A program made the translations under genes and the position numbers. DNA of 47,532 nt from Gracilaria domingensis (Eukaryota; Rhodophyta; Florideophyceae; Gracilariales; Gracilariaceae): the NCBI GenBank assembly GCA_022539475.1, contig VCMS01000369.1:1-47532 (forward strand). The letters run 5' to 3'. The notes below the pieces were generated by a model. The model did not search any database. It was not told the origin of the DNA and worked only from the letters and a program-made list of their open reading frames with translations. Numbering within the stretch: position 1 is the stretch's first letter; each line of letters begins with the position of its first letter. Below are positions 1-11,040 of the stretch, in pieces.

Positions 1-611
1 ACTTGAAAGAGGTTTTGCGATATCTCAAAGGCACTACATCGCACGGAATCTCTGAAAGCCGCAGCGCCGATTTGTGTACCCTGAAGCTGTCATTCAAAGC
101 CTTTGCTGACGCAGATTTCGCCACCGATGCCACTAACCGGAAATCAATCTCTGGTTACGTTTTGACCATGAGCAATGGTCCAATTGCGTGGAAATCAGCA
201 CAGCAGAGCTGCGTTGCTCTTTCTACCGCAGAGGCTGAGTACATCGCCGCTACATCAGCCGTTAAAACTATTTGCTTTATTCGACGCATGCTAGACTTTT
301 TGACTTTAGCTACTGGGGATCCATCGAAACTGTTCGTTGAAAACCAATCTGTGCTGGCCATCGGCCAAAATACCGGAGATTCCAAAGGACGGAAGTTTAT
401 TAACATGCGACACCACTATCCGAGAGACCATCTCCAACGAGGAAATATATCTATGCATTACGTCCGTTCGGTCGACAACCTAGCTGATATCCTGACCAAA
501 GCTCTCGGACGCATTGCATTCCTCCGCATGCGAGTCGCGCTCAACATCTCCCCCCCAAGCGCCGCTCTAGCGAGTTCAGAGCATCAAAAGGCGTGTCGTC
601 ACAACCCGTAG
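1..611 (+). pseudogene. 3' end of a Ty1/copia retrotransposon polyprotein (RNase H)
   Basis: This open frame enters from the left edge and carries the C-terminal reverse transcriptase/RNase H part of a Ty1/copia Pol. Visible family motifs are RYLKGT, FADADFATD, RKSISGYVLT, IAWKSAQQ, ALSTAEAEYIA and ADILTKAL, in the usual order. The first two acidic positions (ADAD and AEAEY) are kept. The third, normally D in DNQS, reads VENQS, and the later D of the HIDIRYH-type motif reads FINMRHH (D to N). Those two changes suggest an inactive copy. The frame ends at 611 after a short non-homologous tail. I see no polypurine tract or LTR downstream. The rest of the element lies outside the window. Confidence 0.88.
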
Positions 612-871
612 GTTGTCCCTTTCATCGGAGATGCTCCAAACCCGTCATTACCGCAGTGTCCCATCCCTTTAGTCGTCACACGTGGCCAGCAGGCAGCCGC
701 ACCGCCGGCGTAGCACATAGCCACGAGCTCTTTCTCCCTCCAGTAAACTCCGGGAGCATCGGCTCCATCGGCGTTCACTCTGTTCCCACATAGCTCACTA
801 GACATAAGAACTCTTAGTCCCAAAAGGGTTAACGGTACTACTGAGTTTGGGTATAGGGTACATTTGATATC
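612..871. other. Gap between copia remnant and methyltransferase
   Basis: Short overlapping open frames here have no recognisable domain. A 3' LTR of the copia element would be expected in this stretch, but without a second copy it cannot be recognised. Confidence 0.4.
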
Positions 872-1798
872 CTATATCTTTGCTATGATCCACAAATGGG
901 GCCTATACTTCTTGCTATGAAATGACGGCTTTCTTTGCAACAAGCAGAACAACGTCGTTGTCCAAAACGTTCCCAACCTGATACGTTCCTGTGCGATAAA
1001 GTGTGCATGTCTCAATCGAAACCCGGCCATTTTGGCAAACGCACGCACTTCTTCACATGTCATGAAGTACACATTGTCCGGGAAAATTTCCAAATTCTTC
1101 AATGCCGGAGATAACTCAACAAACCCAGGCGCAAGTTCAACAATGTCATCGGGAACATTCGTGAACAGTTCCAAAGCCCTGTCATACGCAAGATTGCCAT
1201 TGTACTTGAAGTCTCTGCCACCACCATCATATAAAGCAGACGGGGACATGCATGTCGTTACTAAAGTCCCACCTGGCATGAGCCATCTATAAATGTCTTT
1301 GAACAACTGTAGAGGACCACCGGGAGGGAGAAAGTGTATCACTTCAGATACTAACACACCAGCAAAGCTTTCATCTTTAAACAATTCACAACATGGTAAA
1401 GTTGCTACGATCGCATCACACAACCTTCCTGGTGTTTCAATCTGTGACACTCGTTCCCGAAGTTTCTGCAGGTGCAGAGGTTCTGCATCTACAGCGACAA
1501 CATCTCGTCCATGCTTGAGAGCATGAATTGTATGCACGCCGAAACATGCTCCTAAATCGGCAATCGGTTTTCCTGATTCTGGTAGAGCACAGAGCCACGG
1601 ATGTATATTGCCTTCGCGGACCCGAAGAAACGTGAATCCGTACTTGTTATCAGTTCTCTCAAACCCACGGGATCGCAAGAAAGCATCATCACCGTAATCT
1701 AAAGGAGTGAAGCTCAGATTTGGATTAGGAGAGGCATACGTCACAGAAACCTTTGATTGATGGGTTTCATCTTCTTTGTCAATCTCCATAGTGTGCAA
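872..1798 (-). CDS. SAM-dependent class I methyltransferase, substrate unknown
   Basis: A 308-residue intact frame with the Rossmann methyltransferase signature in order: motif I IADLGACFG (residues 79-87, in place of DxGxGxG), the acidic end of strand beta-2 at VVAVDAEP (D104, ribose binding in this fold), a motif IV-like strand FAGVLVSEVIHFLPP (about 145-159), and LMPGGTLVTT (about 173-182). It therefore probably transfers a methyl group from S-adenosylmethionine to an unidentified small molecule or protein. No signal peptide or membrane segment is visible, so it is probably soluble. The most upstream ATG is taken; a second ATG three codons downstream is equally possible. It stands alone between a copia fragment and a long gene-poor stretch, and there is no sign of an intron. 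Confidence 0.85.
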   Translation of the reverse strand: MHTMEIDKEDETHQSKVSVTYASPNPNLSFTPLDYGDDAFLRSRGFERTDNKYGFTFLRVREGNIHPWLCALPESGKPIADLGACFGVHTIHALKHGRDVVAVDAEPLHLQKLRERVSQIETPGRLCDAIVATLPCCELFKDESFAGVLVSEVIHFLPPGGPLQLFKDIYRWLMPGGTLVTTCMSPSALYDGGGRDFKYNGNLAYDRALELFTNVPDDIVELAPGFVELSPALKNLEIFPDNVYFMTCEEVRAFAKMAGFRLRHAHFIAQERIRLGTFWTTTLFCLLQRKPSFHSKKYRPHLWIIAKI

Positions 1799-4002
1799 AT
1801 CTTGTACAAGAGACTCGTGCGGAAGATAATATCACAGCAGATTGCACGGAGCATGTAGATAGAAATAATACTCAGTAAGATCCTGAGAAAGCTGGTGCGT
1901 TCTGCAAAACACCACTGCAGTTTTGTTTCTGCCGCGGAAACGATTGTTCTTGGATTGGATACAAATAGACTTTGGAGAAACAAGTATGACAATAGAATCG
2001 AGAAGGAAAACCCAAGTTCGGCGTAGACAGCAACCCTTCCTCTTTAAGCAAAAGCTTAAGAGCTCTGCCCTCGTCAGTGTCAAAGCAGATAAAATGCGCA
2101 CTGCGTTAAACCGTCGGTGCAGGGTAGTATAGTAGGCTCTTCCGGACGTCCTTATTCTTGACTACGCACTGCAATTACAGCACTTCACGCTTTCGGAACA
2201 GCCCTGCTTCAATTTCCACCACTACTGTGCAAGGCCAGTTTTTAGAGGCACAAGTTCTGAGTTCAACCTTCTGTCTCGAGTTCAGGCTGTGTTGTCAGTG
2301 CTAGACACGTCCTCTCCATTAACCACCGAACGTCTGAAAGGTGCCGAAGTGCTTTTAGCAGCTTCTTCTCTTCCCTTCGTCCATACACCCATTCAAAGAG
2401 GCTCAATCGATGTCTCCGTCCTAAGCGACAACACCAGCCCAACTCTTCTCCCGATTGATAGTTCCAGCAGTTCGGTTTCGGAAGATTCGCCTCTGCTTGG
2501 AGCTGAGCATGGGCTGTTCAGAATGTCGTCCATGTGTGCAGTGCAGCTCTTACACTCCGTCTATACAAAGCATTCTGGAGATTATCGAGCCTGCGATCTC
2601 GAGGTGCGACAAGCTCTGGTTGCTGGGATGGCTATGGTGGCCTTCCTAACTCTAGAAGTACCGAGAGTAAGAGGGCCAAGATCATATCATGATGCTCATA
2701 TATATGACCGATAGTCCCTAACCTTTTTACCTTCACGCACATTGTGTGCTGCACAAAGAGATACGAAGGTATTATCGGATAATACCTAACAGAAATTTCT
2801 GAAATTTACGAATGGATCTTATCCTACCTTCGCAGGTACATCTAGGAACTTTGAACTACCAAATACAAGTTTAGTGCCAAGGGTACGAAGGTATAATGGC
2901 ACATTCGCGCTACGACGGTACCCATAGGTGTCGTCGGTAGAACGGTACATTCAGTGCCTTGGGTACAAGCTGATCAGATCAGACTTCATCGTCGCGCTTG
3001 GATGAACTCAGCTTTGGAACATTTGCACCATTCACAATGTACAATTGTAGAAGGTCTTCCTCCGAAAACATTTTGGGAATAATGAATGACTATGAAGCAC
3101 TTTCCGATCGGTCAAAGCTTGACCGTCAAACCTGTGCACAACGTAGTGAATTGCTATTGAGCTATGTTCATTCGAATTGTTCTGCAGTACTAGACTTGGT
3201 GAACCCAAAATCATCAGAATGGGTTTGAAATGGACTTCTGATATTAGTTCTCTACGCGGAGAACATGTTCACGTGATCGAAGATGATAAACAGCCGCAGC
3301 ATGTGCTTGCATTCTCACCACTGGAAAATCTGTTGCACACGAACTGAGATGATTTTCCTGGTCAACGGCTTTACTATGCGGCTGTGAGCCTGGGAGAACT
3401 CCTCGCAGAGGTGTTTCAATTGCAAAACTGATTTTCCAAACGTGATCTGGATAGTGCGGAAATGTCTCTAATGTCTGACTGAAGACATGTCCACCTTGGT
3501 TTTTGTCGCTCTAGAAACTCAAAGCATCTGCGATCCTGTTATTATCAAGCATCATTCCGTTTGTATCTTTCATGTTGGGAAAGAGACTGAAAATGCGTAT
3601 CGAAGGTTTGGCGTGATGGCAGCAAGAAATTGAACAAATTGCATTATCAAACTCCCCGTGTGCCGTCAGTACTTTACCTCTCTCTATTCTTTGACTAAAT
3701 CTCCCATGAAAACGAAGCGGTCTAGAAATCTTCTGGGGCGTGATTATGCGTCGTTGTACGAATTGCGCGCGTCATGGGACAGCTTCGATGCTTTTGTGAG
3801 GTTGATGTAATCAGGGGGCGTGCGGAGCGTATCTGATACTCTCACTTCCCTAATTCATAGTGTCAGAACGGCGCTTGAAGAGAACGTGTACTTTGGATGC
3901 ATTTGAACGCGCTATCTCCTCGCCTGCGTTCTTCGTGATTCGAATTGTCAGAGAATTTTCGTTGGCAGCACTCCTCTGGCCTCTCCTGCCTCGTTTCCGA
4001 GG
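1799..4002. other. 2.2-kb intergenic stretch without a supported gene
   Basis: An open frame at 2289-2714 (+) could encode 141 residues, Ser-rich in the middle, but it matches no family I know and may be chance. Other short frames overlap on both strands. Notable items are the inverted repeat at 2767-2787 and a repeated TACGAAGGTAT word at 2762 and 2884. Confidence 0.4.
2767..2787. repeat. Inverted repeat with 10-bp arms
   Basis: AGGTATTATC at 2767-2776 is the exact reverse complement of 2778-2787, with one central base. The TACGAAGGTAT word that overlaps the left arm recurs at 2884-2894. It is a candidate dyad operator or transposon footprint; function unknown. Confidence 0.7.
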
Positions 4003-4010
4003 GTATATAA
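4003..4010 (+). promoter_or_regulatory. TATA box upstream of the Cys-rich gene
   Basis: The sequence GGGTATATAAGCC holds a consensus TATA element about 125 bases before the ATG at 4132 of the secreted Cys-rich frame. An earlier ATG at 4125 opens only a short out-of-frame peptide. Confidence 0.6.
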
Positions 4011-4131
4011 GCCGGACATTCGACCGCAGTTCATCCGTTCTCCCCTCATTCTCAGCCGAATTTTGTCGGGTTACTTGACAAGGAACCGTTTGCATCAATC
4101 CGCGTGCAATAAAGGCGGAAGCCCATGAGGG

Positions 4132-5979
4132 ATGTGCTCCCTGCTTTTCACGTTGCTTTTTGTTTTGGTGGTGGCAAGCGGTGTCACCGAACTCTCCTAT
4201 GAGTATGAAAGGACCAAAATACTTGCCGCACACCAGGAAGATGTGAGCACTGGGTCCATTAATATGTCCTTCTCAAAGGACTCAATTGTTACAAAGCCCG
4301 GCCACTGGATGCGAAATGTGATTCTAAAGGCTGTCAATGTGACACGTAGAATTGATCCATACTTTGTCATCACGGAAGGCCTGACTTGGAGCACCAATTT
4401 TGTTGGTGCTGGAATGGCAAGGAAGAAGCATAGGCTTTTACGTAAGCGGCCCGGGCATCGCTGTGGACAAAATCCTTTATGGATTTGCGAAACAGATCTA
4501 CTACGTGAAAAGGATCGATACATGTCAAAAATTCCAGTGGGGGGAATTCGCTTCGGTGACGTTTACATTCACCATTCTGTTTATTCTTCGAACGCGACTG
4601 AAAAGCTTTTGACAACATCAAGGCCGTTCAGGAATCGTGGAGAAAATCTGTCCTGCTACTGCCATCCAGGTTTGCAAAGCCCAAACATGCTATGGAGAAG
4701 ATCTATGGTATCGGTGGGGGATATCAATATCACTTCAAAGTCAGTGTGTTGCCCTGATTCTGTTTGCCCCGGGACGGTACTCGAGACGCTTTGCGTGAAA
4801 CGAACGTATGTAGGACACCGTTGTAGATATGATCGTTCTCTGCTTGTTTAAGGATTGTCCACGGACGACGCCAGAGGCCAACAACTCCTGTGGGGGGAAG
4901 TTGTATGGCTGCTGGATCTGTCTGTGTGCCTGGATCAGTTTTGCGTGGGAACTGCAAGACAGAAGATTTGCGTGACGCCAGAGCGAGTAGGAGGGCGTAG
5001 CGGTCAAGATCCGTGCTCGGCATGCGCAGAAGATCTACAATGTGACAATGGACGTTGCCGGGACCGAAAAATTCCTGTGGGGGGAAATCTCAGGACTCTT
5101 GACTCTGTCTACATACCAAGTGCTGGTCCTGCTGGGACAGCGATGAAGAAGCTTCCCATGAAGTCAAAGTCTACGAAGTCCTGCTGCGGAAAGAAACCGT
5201 TTCGGGCTTTCAGATCTAGTTTATATTGGATGCGAAGACGATGCAGAGAGCGAAATATCTCTCTTGGAGAAAATGGTTCGGCTTCCAGATCTTTTGGTAT
5301 ACGTGGGAATGTCTGCGCTGATACAGAGCAAAGGAAGCAGTGCACGCTGCGAACGCCAGTTGGTTATCGATGCGGGCATAACCAGTTCACCGTTTGGCGG
5401 AAGGACCTGAATAAGGCAAGGCGTCCGCTGTGCGAGCATGAAGCAGTATGCGCGAAGAATACGCTTTTAAAGAAAGGCGTCTTCCAAGGCAACGTGGATT
5501 TCACTACAATCGAGATCTCTATGTTTGTGCTCAAGGGCTGATTTATGAGAATGGAATCTGTCGAACTCCTTTGCATAGAGATTGCACAGGACAAGGATCC
5601 GTGCGTGTTGATGGAATGTTTGCGCTGGACAATCCAAAGCAAACAATGTGTGCGACCGATGAGAGCGCGACTCCGTTGCGGGCGCGATCCTTTCCGGGTT
5701 TGTGATCGAGGTCATACGTGCCAGAAAGGATTATGCAAGGCTCGTACAGGAAGCTCTGGCACGTCGAACACTAAAGGCACCCACGAGACGCCCTGTGCAA
5801 GTTGTCAATGGGAAAGAGAAGTGTGTAGTTCCGATGAGCGCTGGAAAAGCCGTATGGATGGAATGCGTTCTGGGTATTGGCAAAAAAGTTTACTATGCCG
5901 CGGAGGGTTATGCAGAGTACGTGAGGGAGGAGATTACATTTCAAACAGCGCCGGTGGCCAGGCGAAAAGAGGGCCGTGA
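4132..5979 (+). pseudogene. Secreted Cys-rich tandem-repeat protein, frame broken
   Basis: One frame runs 616 codons from the ATG at 4132 with two internal stops, TAA at 4849-4851 and TGA at 5539-5541. It opens with a signal peptide (MCSLLFTLLFVLVVASG). The body holds decayed repeats containing GHRCGQNPLWIC, SGQDPCSACAEDLQCDNGRC, GYRCGHNQF and RCGRDPFRVCDRGHTCQKG, separated by KIPVGG-type blocks. The matching DNA block, with core CTGTGGGGGGAA or CAGTGGGGGGAA, recurs at about 4528, 4878 and 5069. Other pieces of the repeats lie in neighbouring frames (for example around 5480-5640 and 5800-5950), so several frame changes have occurred. The family is unknown to me; a secreted wall or adhesion protein is possible. 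It may instead be a gene with several short introns: GTATGT at 4806 and a pyrimidine-rich AG at 4852 flank the first stop, but the 47-nt span is very short and would remove conserved repeat sequence. Confidence 0.62.
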
Positions 5980-8023
5980 AAGTGAGAGGCGTAATGTGTG
6001 GTGAACACACGGAACCACTATTGTGCGGGGGCACAGAGGGTAATATGTTGGGGTAGCACTATTGCGATGGATCATCAAGGTGGCCGCTAACCATTTTGTA
6101 TGGTGGGTTTGTGGTTATAGAGTGGGCAGATCGTTGGAAGACGGATAGCGCGTCGGCGTAATACGAAGAGTGGCTCTCACGGGCGAAGAGGGGCGTCAGG
6201 ATGATACGAGTAGCTTATGAATGGTGATGACAGGGAGTCCGTTACACTTCATGTTCTTCGGTGGTGTGTTTTTGAGACGAATATGAAACCGGGCGGGTGC
6301 CATCAGATCCGTTCGGAGGATTGAGAGACTAGATGGAGTCAGACTTGGGTGGCAGATGTGGAAGGAGTTATTTAAGGTCGACACTTTCTGTGGGGGAGTT
6401 GTTGAGACGGATGATGGATCAATGCTGATGCACGGTGGGGTTATATAGTAAACTGAAAAGTCGATTGGGAAGAAGGCCGGGAGTAGAAAGGAAGGGTTCG
6501 ACAGCTCAACTTTTCTGCTAACATTGCGGAAGGATGTGTTCCAGTTTATGCGAAGGCAGTGTATAATGTGATGCGACAAAGAACATTGACGAAGCCGAAA
6601 ATATCGCATGTTTGAGGGGGAGGATGGCCTTTGTGAGGCTCTCGCTCGTGTTTATGTCATTTATGTTTTGCTAGCCTGTGCAAGATCTGGAGAGAGTAGC
6701 GCTTTTTATGAACAAGGACAGACTTTGAAGGACTAGTGAGCGAGAAAGTTTGTTGGACATCCAATCGATTTTGGTACTTGGTTCGACGATGGTGATTTGC
6801 AGGAAAGGAGTGAGGGATGCCTAATGGGTCCGTGTGGAGGGGACTTAGTCATGGGGGTCTTTGTCTACTCCGTGATCGGGGCGACTGGGTGTGACTGAAT
6901 TAGCGAAAAGAGAGAGTCAATCACATTAAGGAAAGGAGGCTATTACAATTCGATACCTTTGTGAACAAGAGAGGCACATTTTGGGCGATCGGGGGCAAGA
7001 CGACTGTTGTCTTCCTCTATTTGTAACCTACCTGTACGAAATTTGTAGTAGAAGGACACTGTTTTAACCCAACGCCTGTGGGGGTAGTATGTTGGCAGAT
7101 AAATTGCTCTGCTCTTCCGTGGAGCACGAAGTGCATGTATACGAAGGACGAAGAATCTTTGACCGAAGGGCTGAAGGAAGCTCTAATTTCAATGAAGGTC
7201 AGAATATTGTTTTTTATAATATGGTTGTTAGACCAGAAATATGAATGTTCTGCAAAGCAATGCCGCAAGGCCCAGCAGCTCTTCTGCCTATGGGGCGAGA
7301 TATGTCTTGAGCATCAAATTGGATATACCCACTGCTGTGGTAGTTTTTCTATCTTATGGTTTATTTCGAACTTGGCTCATGCTTATGCTTGCCGAAATGC
7401 AGAAGCCCAAGAAAGATAATCTGTTGATTTGTGGGGAGATTTGGCTCTGGTTCTTGGATTCGTTCTAGTGAGAGACAAGTACTATTCAAAAACGGGAACT
7501 CTAATCAAAGTCAAATGTCGGACTAGACTTTGGACAGGAAGTCGCTTATGGAAATTTGTGGTCAGAGACAGGGTGAAGGATCGGGTTTCTGTAATGCAAG
7601 GGAATATGTGGTGGGACGAAGAACTGGCACTATCTTGTTTGTTTTTTGAAAGAGCTTTTCTGAGTTGCATGAAAAGACTGTGAACTAGCAAACTGGATGC
7701 AAAGAGATGATAAACGTTATTGTGTACAACGTAGAGGATATTCTCAACTCTTTCCAATGCATATCGCCTATCCGGAATATATTTTGGGACCATTCAAAGC
7801 CCAAAATTTGTGTTTAGAGCTGAGTTTGAGACTCGAAGAGCATGAACGTCTTCATTCATTGCTTCTAATATGATGTCGCACACATTTGTATTTTGTGTCG
7901 AATAGACGAATAGTATTTCAAGAGTATGTTGTCATGTAATGTTGTATCCTGTCGGTGAGGGCGTGCAGTTAAAGAGCCAATAAGGCCTAATAATCCACGT
8001 TGCCATTTGGCAGCTCGTAAATT
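5980..8023. other. Gene-poor 2-kb stretch
   Basis: No frame here shows a domain, signal peptide or conserved motif. The longest frames (6196-6609 minus; 7078-7419 plus) are short, overlap others and have biased but unfamiliar composition. I see nothing I can annotate. Confidence 0.4.
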
Positions 8024-8422
8024 GTGGGTGGAATGTGCGCCAAGGAAGGTGAGCGCTGTAAGCATGAAGTGACATCAATTTGTTGGCATATTTTTTCTTT
8101 ATTTATTTCTTTGTATACATATTTGTATTTTCTTATGTGTTGTACCTTTTTTTCAAGGTTATATATGCACGCTGATCTGTGTTTTATTTTTCTTGTTTTT
8201 CTTTTTTATATTATGTTTTTACATGTTATTATGCACATTTTTTGTTCTCGTCATCTATTGATCTCGCCTACGGAAAAAGTGAGAAATAATAATCTGTGGT
8301 TTACGTTTTTTGTATTTTGGCTTTTTTGTCATTTTTTTCATTGTGCAGCCAATATTTGTATGTTGCTCAATACACTTTTGCTCATTCTGGTCGATTTTTT
8401 ACCAGAGACGAGATCTTTTTGA
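8024..8422 (+). other. T-rich tract
   Basis: The plus strand is strongly T-rich, especially 8090-8240 and 8300-8400. Its open frame codes for runs of Phe, Leu, Tyr and Cys, as any T-rich DNA would, and has no recognisable membrane-protein family. I regard it as noncoding. Confidence 0.45.
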
Positions 8423-11040
8423 CGAAAGATGCTTTGCTTGTATTCTGTAAGATAATGGAAGTTAAGACAATACAGAAGACGCTTTGGCTGGACGGAATCA
8501 GCTGTGATAATTCTGCTGTAAGCATGGCACCTTTGGAGTGGTAATTAATGTTTTTTAGCGGTTTTATGGAATTTATTGTACTTGAGAGTATACGAATGTT
8601 ATTAGGCGGTGAAAGACAACAATCCTGATGGGGCAAGTAACGGAGTTTTGGTTGCTGGCGCTGTCTGTCTGGCAGACCTCTGTTCCAGCGCAAGTCTTGA
8701 ATCTTTTGAGAGAACATGCCGCAGATGTTTCTACTGATGTCAAGCTTTGCGGGCAAGCGTTTAGGTGGGCCATTCATCCTCTACGGGAAAAGTTTCATCA
8801 TCAACTACTGGTTATTGATGGCGGCGTGCACTAATTCCAATAGCGAGCTGCTTGGTCCTCTAGGAGAGAGTGTTAAACACCTAATCTGTTGGTATGCGCG
8901 GAAACCTCTGTGCTTTTCATGATGTGGTGTATATACATAACGGTCGCCAGGCAACATTGGAAGCTCCAGAAATGTATGCAAGTCCTTACTGGATATGATA
9001 TGATTGTCTTTTGTATTGTAGTTCTCAAGCAGTCATCTCTGATTGTGACGATAGTTGTCCAGTTGCGGTGCAAGTCCGGCGTAGCTAGCAAGGAGGGGCT
9101 AGTGCCGGTGGCGGCGGGGCGGCGGAACGCGGCAGTCGCGGCTAGGGTGTGCACTCCTTCGACGCGCTCTTTCAAGCAAATGTGAACAAAACTAAGCAAC
9201 TTCTTTTAAAGGACGTCACGGTAGCAGAAAATTTTGAGATTGGGTTGTTAGGTAGGAGTCTTATATCTTCAGAGGCCATGGAGGCATGACACTTGATGTG
9301 AAACTGCGAATCAGGAAATCGGCGTCCATGGTGTTTATGAGCGGGTGCAAGATCAGGCGAGACGGAAGATGCGTTAGTATCGCAGGACTTACGTTCGCCG
9401 CTGCCTCGAGGTGGGCTGATAGAGACGCCGGACAAGACGACGACCAGGAACAAGTGATCGGGGTCACGAAACAGACACAATTCATGGATTTCTGCGATAG
9501 GCCGGAGGGGATGAGTCCGCACAGGACGCAAGTACGTCGGTTCTGATGCGATGATACGTGAGCATGTTCAACTGGTTTTATATGCACAGGCCCCTATGCC
9601 GACGTCGTAGTTGGAGAACTAACGTCTTCTCAGCTGGCAAGTTAGGGGGCACGTAGCTCGGCCTACTTCCTATAACCGCAGCGGGGTGAGACAGGTCTTT
9701 ATTGAACGGGGGTTCGTAAGACCATTGCAACCCAATTTCTGAGAATGGTGGATGAGTGCTGTTGGAATATGGTTCTTGCACGTGCACGTGATCGATGATT
9801 CAGGGTCAGTCGTCGTGACATGAAGGTGTCGGAACCTTCCCCTGTGGGTTTGGCGGGAGGGGCTGTAGGGAATGGTGCCGCGCGAGAAGTAAGCAGGGAG
9901 GTAGAGACATGCGACGAAGAATGATGAGCGTTTGTTGCTAATGTGGGCAGGTAAAATTTCTGGGGCAGTGAGAGTGAGAAGGATTGATTCCCATCCAGCG
10001 AGCCGTTCACACAACAGCAGCTCTTCAAGCACGGTCAGAGATGTATACGGGCGCAGCAAAACAGCCAGAGTTACGGAGAGGCTTTGAAATCACAGATGAA
10101 AGCGGGAGAAGAGGCCTGGTTAACGTGAGTGAGTTTGCTCCAAAGTACCCTGGTTTTGGAGCAGCGTGGGTAGCATGAGATAGCGAATGAGGCGCCGAAT
10201 GCGGGACATAGCAATCGGCATTCTTGATGGCGTCAGACAAGGGTGGTACTGGTGGAGACTTGGTCTCCATTCTTACCCAGGCAACGAACGGTGGGTCTAT
10301 GATCGCAAGTACTCGCCTTGCAGATCCGGAGCGTCTGCGCCTCCTAACAGTTCTGTTCGATTGAGGCGCTAATGGCTCCCAAGAATGGCTCTAGGATAAC
10401 CAGGGGAACAGAAGCACAGTTTGCAGAGCATCTCCCACTGTCCATGACAAGAATCATGTGCCTCAACTGGTTGGTGGCTTTCCCCACGGGAAACTGAAAT
10501 ACCTCTGGGATAAATGTTGCCAAGGACGCCAAGCTAGCAACGCGGCTACGGCGACAAATAAGAAACAAGGGAGCAGGAGAAGTTTTAGCACGGACGCTAG
10601 GTGAGAATCTGTGGTTAAGGATGTTAGAAGTGCATGGCCGGTATTCAATGCTTGCATTTTTCAAGCTTTCTTGCATGACCTGGTGGAGGTTGATTAAACT
10701 TTGAGAGAGATTCTAGCTGGGTCGATAGCCCAAGCCACCTTCTTTCCAAATGAATAATGGTTTGTCATGCGTCATGAGATAGGGTGGGCTGCTTCCATGT
10801 TATTACGCATTGGTGCGCGCGAGATGTTCATAGGAAAGTGCCCCCGCTGGAGCGGGGAGACAGCCAGGCCATGACCACAGCCTGTCTCGCCGCAGCGGAC
10901 GAGAACTTCAGTGACAACGGGTAGCTAATGAAGGACATTCTTGACAACAACCGGCCACGACCGAAAAGGACGAAGACTTGCTACGAAGGGGACAAGAGGT
11001 TGTTGAGAGTCCGAGGCAAGGCGTGCGAGCGCGAGAGATG
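8423..11040. other. Gene-poor 2.6-kb stretch
   Basis: Short frames on both strands (such as 9172-9531, 9261-9587 and 9670-10059, all minus) lack any recognisable domain and contradict one another. A compact dyad lies at 10842-10857 and a second at 10857-10888. Nothing else can be supported. Confidence 0.4.
10842..10888. repeat. Two adjacent small dyads
   Basis: CCCCGCT at 10842-10848 is complementary to 10851-10857. GAGACAG at 10857-10863 is complementary to CTGTCTC at 10882-10888. They could fold into consecutive hairpins in RNA; there is no gene next to them to suggest a role. Confidence 0.4.

Noticed and set aside
4806..4852. Possible 47-nt intron removing the first stop of the Cys-rich array
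   Set aside because: Splice-like ends exist, but it is very short, lacks a CTAAC branch site and would delete a conserved GHRC repeat block. The frame afterwards soon meets another stop.
8024..8422. Membrane protein encoded by the T-rich frame
   Set aside because: Hydrophobicity follows from T-rich composition; there is no conserved motif or plausible start context.
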